Shown here: in pieces, positions 8,701 through 16,658 of the stretch
Position numbering within the stretch: position 1 is the stretch's first letter
Layout: every line of letters begins with the position of its first letter
Position numbers and translations under genes: made by a program
The notes under the pieces: generated by a model
What the model was told of the DNA's origin: nothing
Seen by the model: the letters and a program-made list of their open reading frames with translations, nothing else
The model's database searches: none
Assembly: GCA_035571875.1 (NCBI GenBank)
Contig: DATNBR010000044.1
Location: 1-35,370, forward strand
Length of the DNA stretch: 35,370 nucleotides
From: Parafrigoribacterium_A sp035571875
GTDB taxonomy: Bacteria > Actinomycetota > Actinomycetes > Actinomycetales > Microbacteriaceae
Reading direction: 5' to 3'

Positions 8701-11288
8701 CGATCCGACCCGGCCGCACGGCACAGGCCGACCTGCTGGCGAACGACTCCGATCCGCAGGGCGCCAAGATCAAGGTGTCAGACAAGCTCGTCGACGTGCC
8801 CAAGGGCATCGACGCCAAGGTCGTCGACGGCCAGTACCTCGTCGTGAAGGCGCCGAACAGCGAACAGTCGTTCTCGGTGCGTTACGAGCTCACGAACAAT
8901 CGTGGTGGTTCCGTCATGAGCTACGCGCTCGTGAAGGTGACACCGGATGCGCCCCTGTTGCCGCCCGTCGCATCCGATTACGCGGTGAAGACCAAAGACA
9001 TCGCGGGCAAGAAGTCCACGACCATCGAGCTGTTCCCGACCTCCGCGTATAACCCGTCTGGACTCACCAACGACCTCAAGGTGACCTTCGAGGGCCCCTA
9101 CGCGAAGTCTGCGGAGAACCTCACGACGCCGGGCAAGGTGCGCGTCACGCCCGGCAAGACGCGTCAGGCGATCGCGTACCGGGTGACGAATGAGCGCGAC
9201 AATCTGAGTGCTGTCGCGTTCATCCTCGTGCCCGCCGCGGTCACCGATGCCTACGACGATCCGCCCATCATCGACCCCGCACTGCCCACCCAGTATGTGA
9301 GCATGAACTCCACTCGCGAGTGGAAGCTCAAGGACATCCTCAAGGTGCCCTCGGGCCGTGACGCCTGGATCACGAGCGAGAAGTCCGTGAGCTCGCTCCA
9401 GAGCAACGGCGAGAAGAACTACGTCGACAAGAACACGCTGAAGTTCACGCCGGCCAAGGATTACCGCGGGCCGGCATCGATCAACTTCAGCGTCACGGAT
9501 GGCGCCTCGCTCAACGACCCGAAGGGCAATAAGAACAACCTGCGCCTCAACATCGTCGTCGGCGACCCGGAGTTCCGCGACACGCCGCCGGAGTTCACGA
9601 CGCCGGAGGCCCCGGTCGAGGTGGGCGAGAGCACCACCATCGACCTGCGCAAGTCGACCGCACATCCGAACCCGAAGATTCTGCAGGAGGTCACCTACTC
9701 CGACATCAGCTCCGACGACGCTCGCATCAAGCCGAGCCTCAACGGCTCAGAGCTCACCATCACGACGCCGCGCAACACCCCCAAGGGCACCACGGCGACG
9801 CTCAAGGTGACGCTGCGCTGGGACAAGTTCACGGTGCCCGGCACCATCAAGGTGACCGTGGTCGGATCGAGCAAGCCGCTGGCGGTCGCGGTGTCGGATG
9901 CCTACGAGGCCAAGCGTGGCGACCCGGCGACGGTCGCGCATCCGCTCGGCAACGACTCAAACCCGTTCCAGTCCACGGGTGAACCGCTCACGATTGTGGA
10001 TGCCCAGGTGCAGAACACGGGGGAGCCCGCCACGATCTCGTTCACGAGCACCTCGGTGAAGATCGCTCCGAGCTCCACCCTCAAGAGCGGCGTCATTGAG
10101 ATCGTCTACACGGTCGAGGATGCGACGGAAGACAAGGACCGCCGGGTCAACGGCACGATCACGCTCACGGTGAGCGATGTGCCCGACCAGGTGCAGAAGC
10201 CGCAGCGCTCCGGTGGCTCGGCGGTCGGCGGTGACGGGACGGCGACCTTCACCTGGCAGCCGCCCGCGACCAATGGCAAGCCGATCACGGGCTACCACCT
10301 GACGCTCTCGCCGGCGACGGTCTCGATCCCGTCCAACTGCACCACGGCCAGCGCGGTCTCGTGCACGTTCACCGGGCTGTCGAACGGAACGCCGTACACG
10401 ATCACCGTCGCCGCCGAGAACATGCGCGGTCGGGGCGAGGCGTCACCGTCGAGCGATCCGATCACGCCGTACGGCACGCCGGAGCAGCCGAGACCGACGC
10501 TGAGCAGCCAATCGAAGTGGGCGCCGGCGACCCTCACCTGGACCTGGCCGAAGGTGGCGGGCACGGGCGGCAACACGACCTATTCCTGGAGGACGAGCAA
10601 CGGCAAGACCGGCAGCGGCGTCGACATGACCTCCGCCACCATCAGCGGCGTCGGTGCAGGCGACTACAGCATCACCGTCACCGCGACCAACTCGGGCGGC
10701 AAGTCCAGCGCACCGGGGTCATCCGCCGCGACGACAGTGCGTGACCAGCCGGTGCCCACCGCGCCCGGGAACGTGTCGACGCCGGGCGATCACACCGGCG
10801 CGACGACGCTCACCTGGAGCTGGAACGCGCCGTCGAACGCCACCGCGGATGCCGCTGGCGACGGCCTCAAGTACGTGTGGAGCGTCAACGGGGGAGCGGC
10901 CCACGAAACGAGCGGCACGAGCGCCTCGCTCGCGGTCGGCAACTCGGATGCGAACTACAAGCTGACCGTGTACGCCAAGAACAGCGGTGGCAGCGGACCG
11001 TCGGCAAGCTCGGGCAACACGCACATCACGAGGAAGGCCGATCCCACCGTCCACCTCTCCCGCGGTGCATACCGCACCTGTGACGGCGGCGGTGACTGCT
11101 ATCTCTATGACGTCACCCTCTCCGACTTCGGTGGCGGCTCGCACAGCATCACCCTCGACTGCAAGGGAGACTTCGGAACGTTCTCGTTCAGCGGCAACAG
11201 CTACACCAGCACCCGGTACTGCGGCTGGGACGGCACGTTCGTCACGGTCGACGGGGTCAAGAGCAACACAGTGAATTTCAACCCATGA
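5733..11288 (+). CDS. Giant membrane-anchored Ig-like/FN3 surface protein
   Basis: About 1851 residues. A short basic N-terminus (VKRRK) and one hydrophobic helix (about 12-33) anchor it, with the remainder outside the cell. Residues 35-390 resemble a beta-propeller-like domain with degenerate repeats. From about 395, modules of roughly 98 residues recur: PPxA-xDxxxxRxG openings near 395, 590, 686, 786, 882, 980 and 1077, plus more divergent units near 498, 1176, 1283 and 1381. Several carry calcium-type acidic loops such as DNDTDPDGD and DPDGDD. Three FN3 modules follow (near 1482, 1580, 1674), then a tail with four cysteines (1783-1832). There is no LPXTG or other sorting motif. GTG 5733, with GGGGGT upstream, is preferred over ATG 5688. 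It corresponds to the FN3 protein of PFNA clusters; adhesion or envelope scaffolding is inferred. Confidence 0.88.
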   Translation: MSALGGWVKRRKAIASALVVAVIAGIPLTIAALHPGFPVSDVDLTSRDVWVTNGQQLLGGRLNRQIDELNGSVVAASPDFTVLQDGDTLFMYDPGSGKVESVSPASTKVTSAIDVPKDSEVSYGGTNLAIVSPKGDLWVISAVGDLQFNYVSTAPTIKLGKDGHAVVTKDGQILAVSADKKKLYRIPSLAAAPQESDFPGVGTFQLTAVGDHAVVLDQSTNELVTENGSKYKLEQRALRLQQVGADAAFAVVATGDSLIEVDLGSGSQTTIKADVSAAATSAKAVSAPVNLDGCVHGAWASAQRYVRSCANDSKVTRSDIEQPTQGSTLEFRVNRSVIVLNNLNNGNAWIVNENMRLVENWSDVTPPEEKHNEEKGDQKSATQSFKDTLAQRTENNRAPTAIDDDYGIRPGRTTILSVLDNDTDPDGDVLVISAYDKVADTTGTLDLIDGGRALQFTPKEGFVGTISFSYTVEDGRGGTAQARVTARVVPEGSNQLPVSIRESGISVEANQTLSYNVLTNWKDPDGDDLYLISASPKSGDLVRFTPDGFITFTHQTSELGKKEVTFQVSDGRGQPVQGTLTVDVQPTGSLDPIGTPDFASTFTGEATVIEPLTNDLSPSGAQLSLTGMEDATGGAVASFNSERGTITFSSAKPGIFYLKYTLAAGEKSSVGLVRIDVRAKPAEDKLPPIAVKDTAYLRGDQPVRVSVLDNDVSPSGRVLAVQSVDVPAALKAKGLVVELLANTVVRVTSPQALTGQVDFAYTISDGLKTATAGVTVVPVPALTKHQPPVAANDVAKVRAGDIITVDVLKNDFHPDDAPMTVDKKLVTQPADGLAFVNANTLRYQAPTKPGEYRVDYRVLDPFGESATATVTFTVTPPSEKGNRDPIPGPVVARVLAGEPVRVDIPLNGIDPDGDSAQLLGFPSSPSLGSVIESGPDYFIYQSSKAAAGTDQFTYQVYDAYGATGDGDVKIAVIPQPDTLQPPTAVPDNLSIRPGRTAQADLLANDSDPQGAKIKVSDKLVDVPKGIDAKVVDGQYLVVKAPNSEQSFSVRYELTNNRGGSVMSYALVKVTPDAPLLPPVASDYAVKTKDIAGKKSTTIELFPTSAYNPSGLTNDLKVTFEGPYAKSAENLTTPGKVRVTPGKTRQAIAYRVTNERDNLSAVAFILVPAAVTDAYDDPPIIDPALPTQYVSMNSTREWKLKDILKVPSGRDAWITSEKSVSSLQSNGEKNYVDKNTLKFTPAKDYRGPASINFSVTDGASLNDPKGNKNNLRLNIVVGDPEFRDTPPEFTTPEAPVEVGESTTIDLRKSTAHPNPKILQEVTYSDISSDDARIKPSLNGSELTITTPRNTPKGTTATLKVTLRWDKFTVPGTIKVTVVGSSKPLAVAVSDAYEAKRGDPATVAHPLGNDSNPFQSTGEPLTIVDAQVQNTGEPATISFTSTSVKIAPSSTLKSGVIEIVYTVEDATEDKDRRVNGTITLTVSDVPDQVQKPQRSGGSAVGGDGTATFTWQPPATNGKPITGYHLTLSPATVSIPSNCTTASAVSCTFTGLSNGTPYTITVAAENMRGRGEASPSSDPITPYGTPEQPRPTLSSQSKWAPATLTWTWPKVAGTGGNTTYSWRTSNGKTGSGVDMTSATISGVGAGDYSITVTATNSGGKSSAPGSSAATTVRDQPVPTAPGNVSTPGDHTGATTLTWSWNAPSNATADAAGDGLKYVWSVNGGAAHETSGTSASLAVGNSDANYKLTVYAKNSGGSGPSASSGNTHITRKADPTVHLSRGAYRTCDGGGDCYLYDVTLSDFGGGSHSITLDCKGDFGTFSFSGNSYTSTRYCGWDGTFVTVDGVKSNTVNFNP

Positions 11289-11310
11289 TCCGCGCAACGA
11301 AAGGTTCATA

Positions 11311-12279
11311 GTGCCCGTAACCCAGGAGCAGGCGACGTGGTTCGCCGACGCGTTCCAGAAACTCATCTCGAACGTCGAGAAGGCGATCGTGGGCAAGGAC
11401 CACGTCATCCGGCTCGTGCTGACCGCGCTCATCTCCGACGGCCACGTGCTGCTCGAGGACTTCCCGGGCACGGGCAAGACCGTGCTGGCCAAGGCGCTCG
11501 CGAACACGCTCGACGGCACGACGTCGCGCATCCAGTTCACGCCAGACCTTCTGCCCTCTGACGTGACCGGTGTCACGATCTACGACCAGGGCAAGGGAAA
11601 ATTCGAGTTCCACGAGGGACCGATCTTCGCGTCGATCGTGCTCGCGGACGAGATCAACCGCGCCTCCCCGAAGACGCAGAGCGCGCTGCTCGAGGTGATG
11701 GAGGAGGGCGTCGTCACGATCGATGGCGTGGGGCACTCCGTCGGCGCCCCGTTCCTCGTGATCGCGACACAGAACCCCGTGGAGCAGGCCGGAACCTACA
11801 AGCTCCCCGAGGCGCAGCTCGACCGCTTCCTCATCAAGACCTCGCTCGGCTACCCCGACTCGAAGACCGCGGTCGCCCTGCTCATGGACTCCTCCACGAG
11901 GGCTCGCGCGTCCCTCGTCTCACCGATCATCAAGCCGGATTCCATCGTGGCGATGGCGGGTCTCGCCAGCGAGGTCTTCGTCGACGAGTCGGTCATGCAG
12001 TACCTCAGCGACATCGTCGACGCCACGCGCAAGCACCGCGATGTGGCACTCGGCGTGAGCATGCGCGGCGCCATGGCACTCGCCAGGGCGGTGAAGACCT
12101 GGGCGATCGCGCAGGGCAGGAGCTACGCGACCCCCGACGACGTGCGTGACCTCGCCGTGCCTGTGCTCGCCCACCGCGTGATCATCGACCCGGAGTCGGA
12201 GTTCGCCGGAGTGAAGGCCGAAGACATCATCGGCCGCATCCTCGTCGACATCGCACCGCCGGCCTATCGCGCGGCTTGA
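11311..12279 (+). CDS. MoxR family AAA+ ATPase
   Basis: A 322-residue AAA+ ATPase. Walker A is FPGTGKT (51-57), Walker B is LADEIN (Asp113, Glu114), sensor 1 is ATQNP (Asn155), followed by LPEAQLDRF (165-173) with the expected arginine. A C-terminal helical lid covers about 205-320. MoxR ATPases act as chaperones that remodel or load partner proteins, usually with DUF58 and von Willebrand-type partners encoded next door, as here. GTG 11311 follows AAAGG at a suitable distance. The gene lies 22 nt after the giant surface gene and 25 nt before the DUF58 gene, so one transcript is likely. I infer that it drives maturation or assembly of an envelope complex containing the giant protein. Confidence 0.95.
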   Translation: MPVTQEQATWFADAFQKLISNVEKAIVGKDHVIRLVLTALISDGHVLLEDFPGTGKTVLAKALANTLDGTTSRIQFTPDLLPSDVTGVTIYDQGKGKFEFHEGPIFASIVLADEINRASPKTQSALLEVMEEGVVTIDGVGHSVGAPFLVIATQNPVEQAGTYKLPEAQLDRFLIKTSLGYPDSKTAVALLMDSSTRARASLVSPIIKPDSIVAMAGLASEVFVDESVMQYLSDIVDATRKHRDVALGVSMRGAMALARAVKTWAIAQGRSYATPDDVRDLAVPVLAHRVIIDPESEFAGVKAEDIIGRILVDIAPPAYRAA

Positions 12280-12304
12280 TCGCGACACTCACCACACGAC
12301 ACCC

Positions 12305-13576
12305 ATGACAACCCAGACCATCGGCACGGGCGCTTCTTCCGCGCTGCGGCGCGCGCGCGGCTTCCTCGCCGTGCTCGTGAACCTCGTGCGCCCGGTCGCC
12401 CTGGCCGTGGGACGGATGCTTCGCCCGGTGCTCGCCGTCGTCACGGGTTCCGGCTGGGTCGTGTTCGGCGTCGCGGCGCTCGCCATCGTGCTCAGCATCG
12501 TCTTCCGCTGGCAGGAATTCAGCTATCTCGGTGCGGTGCTGCTCGCCGCGCTCGTCGTGAGCACGCTGTTCCTCTTCGGCCGCGCCTCCTACGGTGTGCT
12601 CATCGAGCTCAATCCGCGCCGCGTCGTCGTGGGCGACAGGGCGATGGGTCGCATGCTCGTCACCAACGTCGGAAGCCGCAACCTCGTGCCGACGCGGATG
12701 GAGCTGCCGGTGGGCAAGGGGCTCGCCGAGTTCCAGCTGCCCTCGATGAAACCCAAGGAGGAGCACGAGGAACTCTTCGCCGTGCCCACCCATCGCCGCG
12801 CGGTCATCGTGGCGGGTCCCGCCGAGTCCGTGCGCGGCGATCACCTCGGGTTGCTGCGGAAGGCCGTGCGCTGGACCGACCCGGTGGACCTCTTCGTTCA
12901 TCCGCTCACCGTGCGTCTCGCCCCCTCTGCCGCAGGGCTCGTGCGCGACCTCGAGGGCCAGGTGTCGAAGAAGATCACCAACAGCGACATCGCCTTCCAC
13001 GCGCTGCGGCCCTACGTTCCGGGCGACGATCGCCGCTACGTGCACTGGCGCACCTCGGCGCGCATCGGCCAGCTCATGGTGCGCCAGTTCGAGGAGACGC
13101 GGCGCTCGCAGCTCACGATCATCCACAGCACCATGGCGGGTCTCTACGCCTCGGATGACGAGTTCGAGTTGGCGATGTCGGTCACGGCCTCGATCGCCTC
13201 GCAGGTGATTCGCGACGGCACCCAGATGAACGTCGTGAGCGAGACCGGAGTGTGGCGCAGTCACAGCGTCACCGCCCTGTTGGATGCCTCCTGCCGCATC
13301 GAACCCGTCGGCCGCCTGTTCGACAACGTGCGCGACTTCGCCAGGGAGCGCACGAAGCGGCTGCCGGCCCCGAGCGTCGTGATGATCGTCGGTGGCTCGC
13401 GCACGACGACCGCGGAGTACCGCAGCATCGAAACGCTATTCGGCAAAGACACCTCCCTCGTCGCGTTCCGTGTCGAGGCGGGTGCCCCGCCCAAGATCTC
13501 CTCCGTCGCGGGCCTCACCATGATCACCGTCGGTGAGCTCTCCGACCTCCCATCGCTCGTGAGGGGGCTCGCATGA
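12305..13576 (+). CDS. DUF58 membrane protein (MoxR partner)
   Basis: A 423-residue protein with two adjacent membrane helices at about 54-96 (GWVVFGVAALAIVLSIVF and YLGAVLLAALVVSTLFLF), then a soluble region. The DUF58 signature LRPYVPGDDRRYVHWRTSAR lies near residues 237-256, followed by GQLMVRQFEETR. The region beyond about 275 has the alternating pattern of a von Willebrand A-like fold, but no clear metal-binding DxSxS is seen. DUF58 proteins are standard partners of MoxR ATPases. There is no obvious ribosome binding site. The stop overlaps the start of the next gene (ATGA at 13573-13576), so the two are translationally coupled. Confidence 0.92.
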   Translation: MTTQTIGTGASSALRRARGFLAVLVNLVRPVALAVGRMLRPVLAVVTGSGWVVFGVAALAIVLSIVFRWQEFSYLGAVLLAALVVSTLFLFGRASYGVLIELNPRRVVVGDRAMGRMLVTNVGSRNLVPTRMELPVGKGLAEFQLPSMKPKEEHEELFAVPTHRRAVIVAGPAESVRGDHLGLLRKAVRWTDPVDLFVHPLTVRLAPSAAGLVRDLEGQVSKKITNSDIAFHALRPYVPGDDRRYVHWRTSARIGQLMVRQFEETRRSQLTIIHSTMAGLYASDDEFELAMSVTASIASQVIRDGTQMNVVSETGVWRSHSVTALLDASCRIEPVGRLFDNVRDFARERTKRLPAPSVVMIVGGSRTTTAEYRSIETLFGKDTSLVAFRVEAGAPPKISSVAGLTMITVGELSDLPSLVRGLA

Positions 13577-15999
13577 GCGGCGGGGGGCAGCAGACCACGA
13601 ACGTCGCGTCGCGGCTCGACGGGAAGCTGACCGGTCGCACCTGGACCGACATCGCGGTGCTGCTGGTGCTGGCGCTGCTCGGCGTGATCGGCTTCGAGCC
13701 CTCCTTCGGTGGCTACAGCTTTCTGATCGCGGGGCTCGGCGGACTCGCTCTCGGCACGGCGACGGCGCTCGCCGCGACCGTCGCTCGGCTCGGCGTGATC
13801 GCGACGACACTGCTCGCCGTGGTCGCCTACTTCCTGTTCGGAACGGCGATCGCGGTGCCGCAGCAGGGTTTCTTCGCCGTGCTGCCCACCCTGCAATCGC
13901 TCGACAGCATCGCCGTCGGATCCGTCTACGGTTGGGCAGACATCGTCACGCTGCGCACACCGATCGACGCGCCGCAGTACATCGCGGTCGTGCCCTACGT
14001 CGCCACCTGGCTCGTCGCGCTCGTCTCCGTGACGCTCGCGACGCGGTGGCTCGCGCGCCGGCCGCGGGCCGCCTGGCGCTTCGCCGTGGTGCTCATCGGT
14101 CCCGTCGCGCTCTACCTCACCGGCATCCTGATCGGAACCAACGAGCCGTACCAGGCGGGCATCCGTGGTGCGGCCTTCGCCGTGATCGCCCTCGTCTGGC
14201 TCGGCTGGCGCCGCCCGGGCGGCACGAGCGTCGCGGATGCCGGCGCCCGCAGGCTGCGCAACCGCAAGCTCGGCGGCACCGCGGTCGTCGTCGCCGCGGC
14301 GGTGGTGCTCGGTGGCGGCCTGGGCTTCGCGTTCGCGCCGCCGAACAAGGAACGCTTCGTGCTGCGCGAGGAGATCCAGCCGCCGTTCGACCCGCTGCAG
14401 TACCCGAGCCCACTCGCCGGGTTCCGTCACTATACGAAGCGAGTGACGGATGACGTGCTCTTCACCGTGAGCGGCCTGCAGAAGGGCGACACCATCCGAC
14501 TGGCCACGATGGACTCGTTCACGGGCAAACTCTGGAACGTGACGGGGCCCGAGACCGCGACGGACGGGTCGGGCTCGTTCAGCCTCGTCGGCCGCACCAT
14601 GCCGAAGCAGTCGTTCGTCACGCCGGAGAAGCGCCGCAACGTGGTCTTCACGATCGAGGACTACCAGGATGTCTGGGTGCCGAGCATCGGTTACCCCACG
14701 GCGCTCGACTTCGAAGCCGGCACCGCGAAGAACTCGGGCGACAACCTGCGGTACAACGACGCAACCGGCACGACCGTGCTCACCTCCGGGCTTCACGACG
14801 GCGACCGCTACGAGATGAACGCGCTCGTGCAGAAGGTGCTCTCGCCAGACGAGCTCGCCAACGTGCAGACCGCCGCCGTCGCGCTTCCGCCGGTGGTGGC
14901 GAGCCCCGACATCGTCACCGCCAAGGCGCAGGAATTCGCGGGCAAGGCCACGACGCCGATCACACAGCTCGAGGCCATTCGCCAGAAGCTCGTCACCTCC
15001 GGCTTCCTCAGTCACGGCAGAGCCTCCGACTCCGTGCCATCGCGGGCGGGCCACGGCGCCGACCGTGTGAACGAGCTTCTCGAACGCACGCAGATGGTGG
15101 GCGACCAGGAGCAGTACTCCTCCGCGTTCGCGCTCATGGCGCGCAGCCTCGGCTACCCCGCGCGAGTCGTCATGGGCTTCGCCCCGAAGATCGCCGATGG
15201 TCAGCGCACGGTGAAGGTCACCGGAGACGACGTCACCGCGTGGGTCGAGGTCGCCTTTGCCAAGGAGGGCTGGGTGGCCTTCAACCCGACTCCGAAGGAG
15301 ACGGACATTCCGCAAGCCCAGACACCTCAGCCACAGAGCGAGCCGCAGCCGCAGGTGCGCCAACCGCCGCGCTCCGAGAAGCACGATGACCAGGTGCTCA
15401 CGCCGGTGTCGCTCGATGATTCGCGCGTGAAAGACAAGAATTCGCTCTTCGCCCTGCCCGCATGGGCGATCGCGATCGGGTTGAGCGTGCTGATTCCGGC
15501 GCTGCTGTTCTTCGGTCCGCTGCTCATCATCGCGTGGTTCAAGCAGCGCAGACTGCGGCGCCGTCGGCAGGCAGAGCGCGGAGACCTGCGGGTGGCCGGC
15601 GCGTGGGATGAACTGCTCGACCGGTACTCCGAGCTCGGCTACGCCGTTCCGCTGAAGACGACGCGAATCCACGTAGCAGGCACGCTGCAGCAGCAACTGC
15701 CCGCGGATGCGCCGCAGTCGCTGCGCGGGATCGCCACCTCGACCGACGAGGCGGTCTTCTCCGGACTCGACATCGACGGCGATCACTCGGAGCGGGTGTG
15801 GACGGAAGCGCTCGCCGCCATCGAGGTCGCGAGCGGTGCCGTGACCGGCGCGAGGCGACTGCTCAGTCGATTCCGCATCCGCAGTGCTCGCGAGTGGGTG
15901 GGTCGGCTGGCGGGCGCGAATGCGCAGTCGGGTGATGCGGCGGCCGCGCCTCGGCGTCGCCCGATCGGCAGACGCTCGGCGGCGAAGCGCGTGGGTTAG
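13573..15999 (+). CDS. Transglutaminase-like membrane protein, catalytic triad lost
   Basis: An 808-residue protein of the TgpA/DUF3488 architecture: about six membrane helices in residues 25-260, an outside region of about 265-600 with a transglutaminase-like core, a Pro/Gln-rich stretch (577-600), one more membrane helix (about 629-655) and a cytoplasmic tail. In active relatives the core reads G-x-C-E-x-F-A, then D-A-H-A-W-V-E and F-D-P-T-P. Here the equivalents are GDQEQYSSAFALMA (Gln512 for Cys), GDDVTAWVEV (Thr555 for His) and FNPTP (Asn571 for Asp). The surrounding fold residues are well kept, so this is not a decayed gene but a probable pseudo-enzyme used for binding or structure. It is coupled to the DUF58 gene and corresponds to tgm of PFNA clusters. 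Confidence 0.88.
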   Translation: MSGGGQQTTNVASRLDGKLTGRTWTDIAVLLVLALLGVIGFEPSFGGYSFLIAGLGGLALGTATALAATVARLGVIATTLLAVVAYFLFGTAIAVPQQGFFAVLPTLQSLDSIAVGSVYGWADIVTLRTPIDAPQYIAVVPYVATWLVALVSVTLATRWLARRPRAAWRFAVVLIGPVALYLTGILIGTNEPYQAGIRGAAFAVIALVWLGWRRPGGTSVADAGARRLRNRKLGGTAVVVAAAVVLGGGLGFAFAPPNKERFVLREEIQPPFDPLQYPSPLAGFRHYTKRVTDDVLFTVSGLQKGDTIRLATMDSFTGKLWNVTGPETATDGSGSFSLVGRTMPKQSFVTPEKRRNVVFTIEDYQDVWVPSIGYPTALDFEAGTAKNSGDNLRYNDATGTTVLTSGLHDGDRYEMNALVQKVLSPDELANVQTAAVALPPVVASPDIVTAKAQEFAGKATTPITQLEAIRQKLVTSGFLSHGRASDSVPSRAGHGADRVNELLERTQMVGDQEQYSSAFALMARSLGYPARVVMGFAPKIADGQRTVKVTGDDVTAWVEVAFAKEGWVAFNPTPKETDIPQAQTPQPQSEPQPQVRQPPRSEKHDDQVLTPVSLDDSRVKDKNSLFALPAWAIAIGLSVLIPALLFFGPLLIIAWFKQRRLRRRRQAERGDLRVAGAWDELLDRYSELGYAVPLKTTRIHVAGTLQQQLPADAPQSLRGIATSTDEAVFSGLDIDGDHSERVWTEALAAIEVASGAVTGARRLLSRFRIRSAREWVGRLAGANAQSGDAAAAPRRRPIGRRSAAKRVG

Positions 16000-16037
16000 C
16001 ATGGCTCGGCGAGCGATTCTGACGGGGAGGTGACGGC

Positions 16038-16652
16038 GTGAGCGACGAAGAGGTCCCCATGATCACCCCTCCGCCCGGACTCGCCATCCCCACGCCGCAG
16101 CAGCCCGAACCGGTGACGGATGCCGCACCGCCAGACCCGCAGGCCTTCATCACCCTTCCGCCTGGAGTGTTCGATTCCAGTACCTATCGGGTGCCGAACC
16201 CGCGGGTGGTGCCGCCGCGCACGCACCAGAGCGACGACATCGTGTTCTTTCCTAGCGCGCCCGGCGTGCCCGCTGCTCCTGGAGTCGCCCCGGTCGAACA
16301 GCAGCCGGCAGCTTCGATCCCGCAGTGGCGGCTCGTGCTGCCCGGCGGGATCGGCGCGAAGGCCGTCGATGGCGCGGTGTTCATCGGCCGCAACCCGGCG
16401 CGCAGACCGGAGTGGCCGAACGCCGAACTGCTGCCGCTGGTGGATCCGGCGAAGTCGCTCTCGAAGACTCACGCGCTCGTCGAGCTCGAACAGAACGTGC
16501 TGTGGGTGCACGACCTCGATTCGACGAACGGTGTGTTCATCGTCACCGACAACGGTGACGCCACCGAGGTCGTGCCCGGAAGCCGCGCCGCCGTTCCGGC
16601 CGGGTCCGACCTCGAGCTCGGTGACTACGTCATCCGCGTGGAGTGCGACTGA
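16038..16652 (+). CDS. FHA domain protein closing the kinase locus
   Basis: A 204-residue protein. Residues 1-90 are Pro-rich and look disordered. Residues 95-204 form an FHA domain with its phosphothreonine-binding landmarks present: FIGRNP, LSKTH and STNG. It should bind phosphothreonine on a partner, plausibly the kinase linker or a cluster component. GTG 16038 is preceded by GGGGAGG at 16024-16030, a strong ribosome binding site. It lies 38 nt after the transglutaminase-like gene and is the last plus-strand gene of the locus. Its stop is only 6 nt from the stop of the convergent dehydrogenase gene, so no conventional terminator fits between them. Confidence 0.88.
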   Translation: MSDEEVPMITPPPGLAIPTPQQPEPVTDAAPPDPQAFITLPPGVFDSSTYRVPNPRVVPPRTHQSDDIVFFPSAPGVPAAPGVAPVEQQPAASIPQWRLVLPGGIGAKAVDGAVFIGRNPARRPEWPNAELLPLVDPAKSLSKTHALVELEQNVLWVHDLDSTNGVFIVTDNGDATEVVPGSRAAVPAGSDLELGDYVIRVECD

Positions 16653-16658
16653 CTTGGC

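Noticed and set aside
13261..16002. 913-codon minus-strand open frame opposite the DUF58 and transglutaminase-like genes
   Set aside because: It spans two well-supported genes on the other strand, has low-complexity Arg/Glu/Gly/His content and shows no motif.
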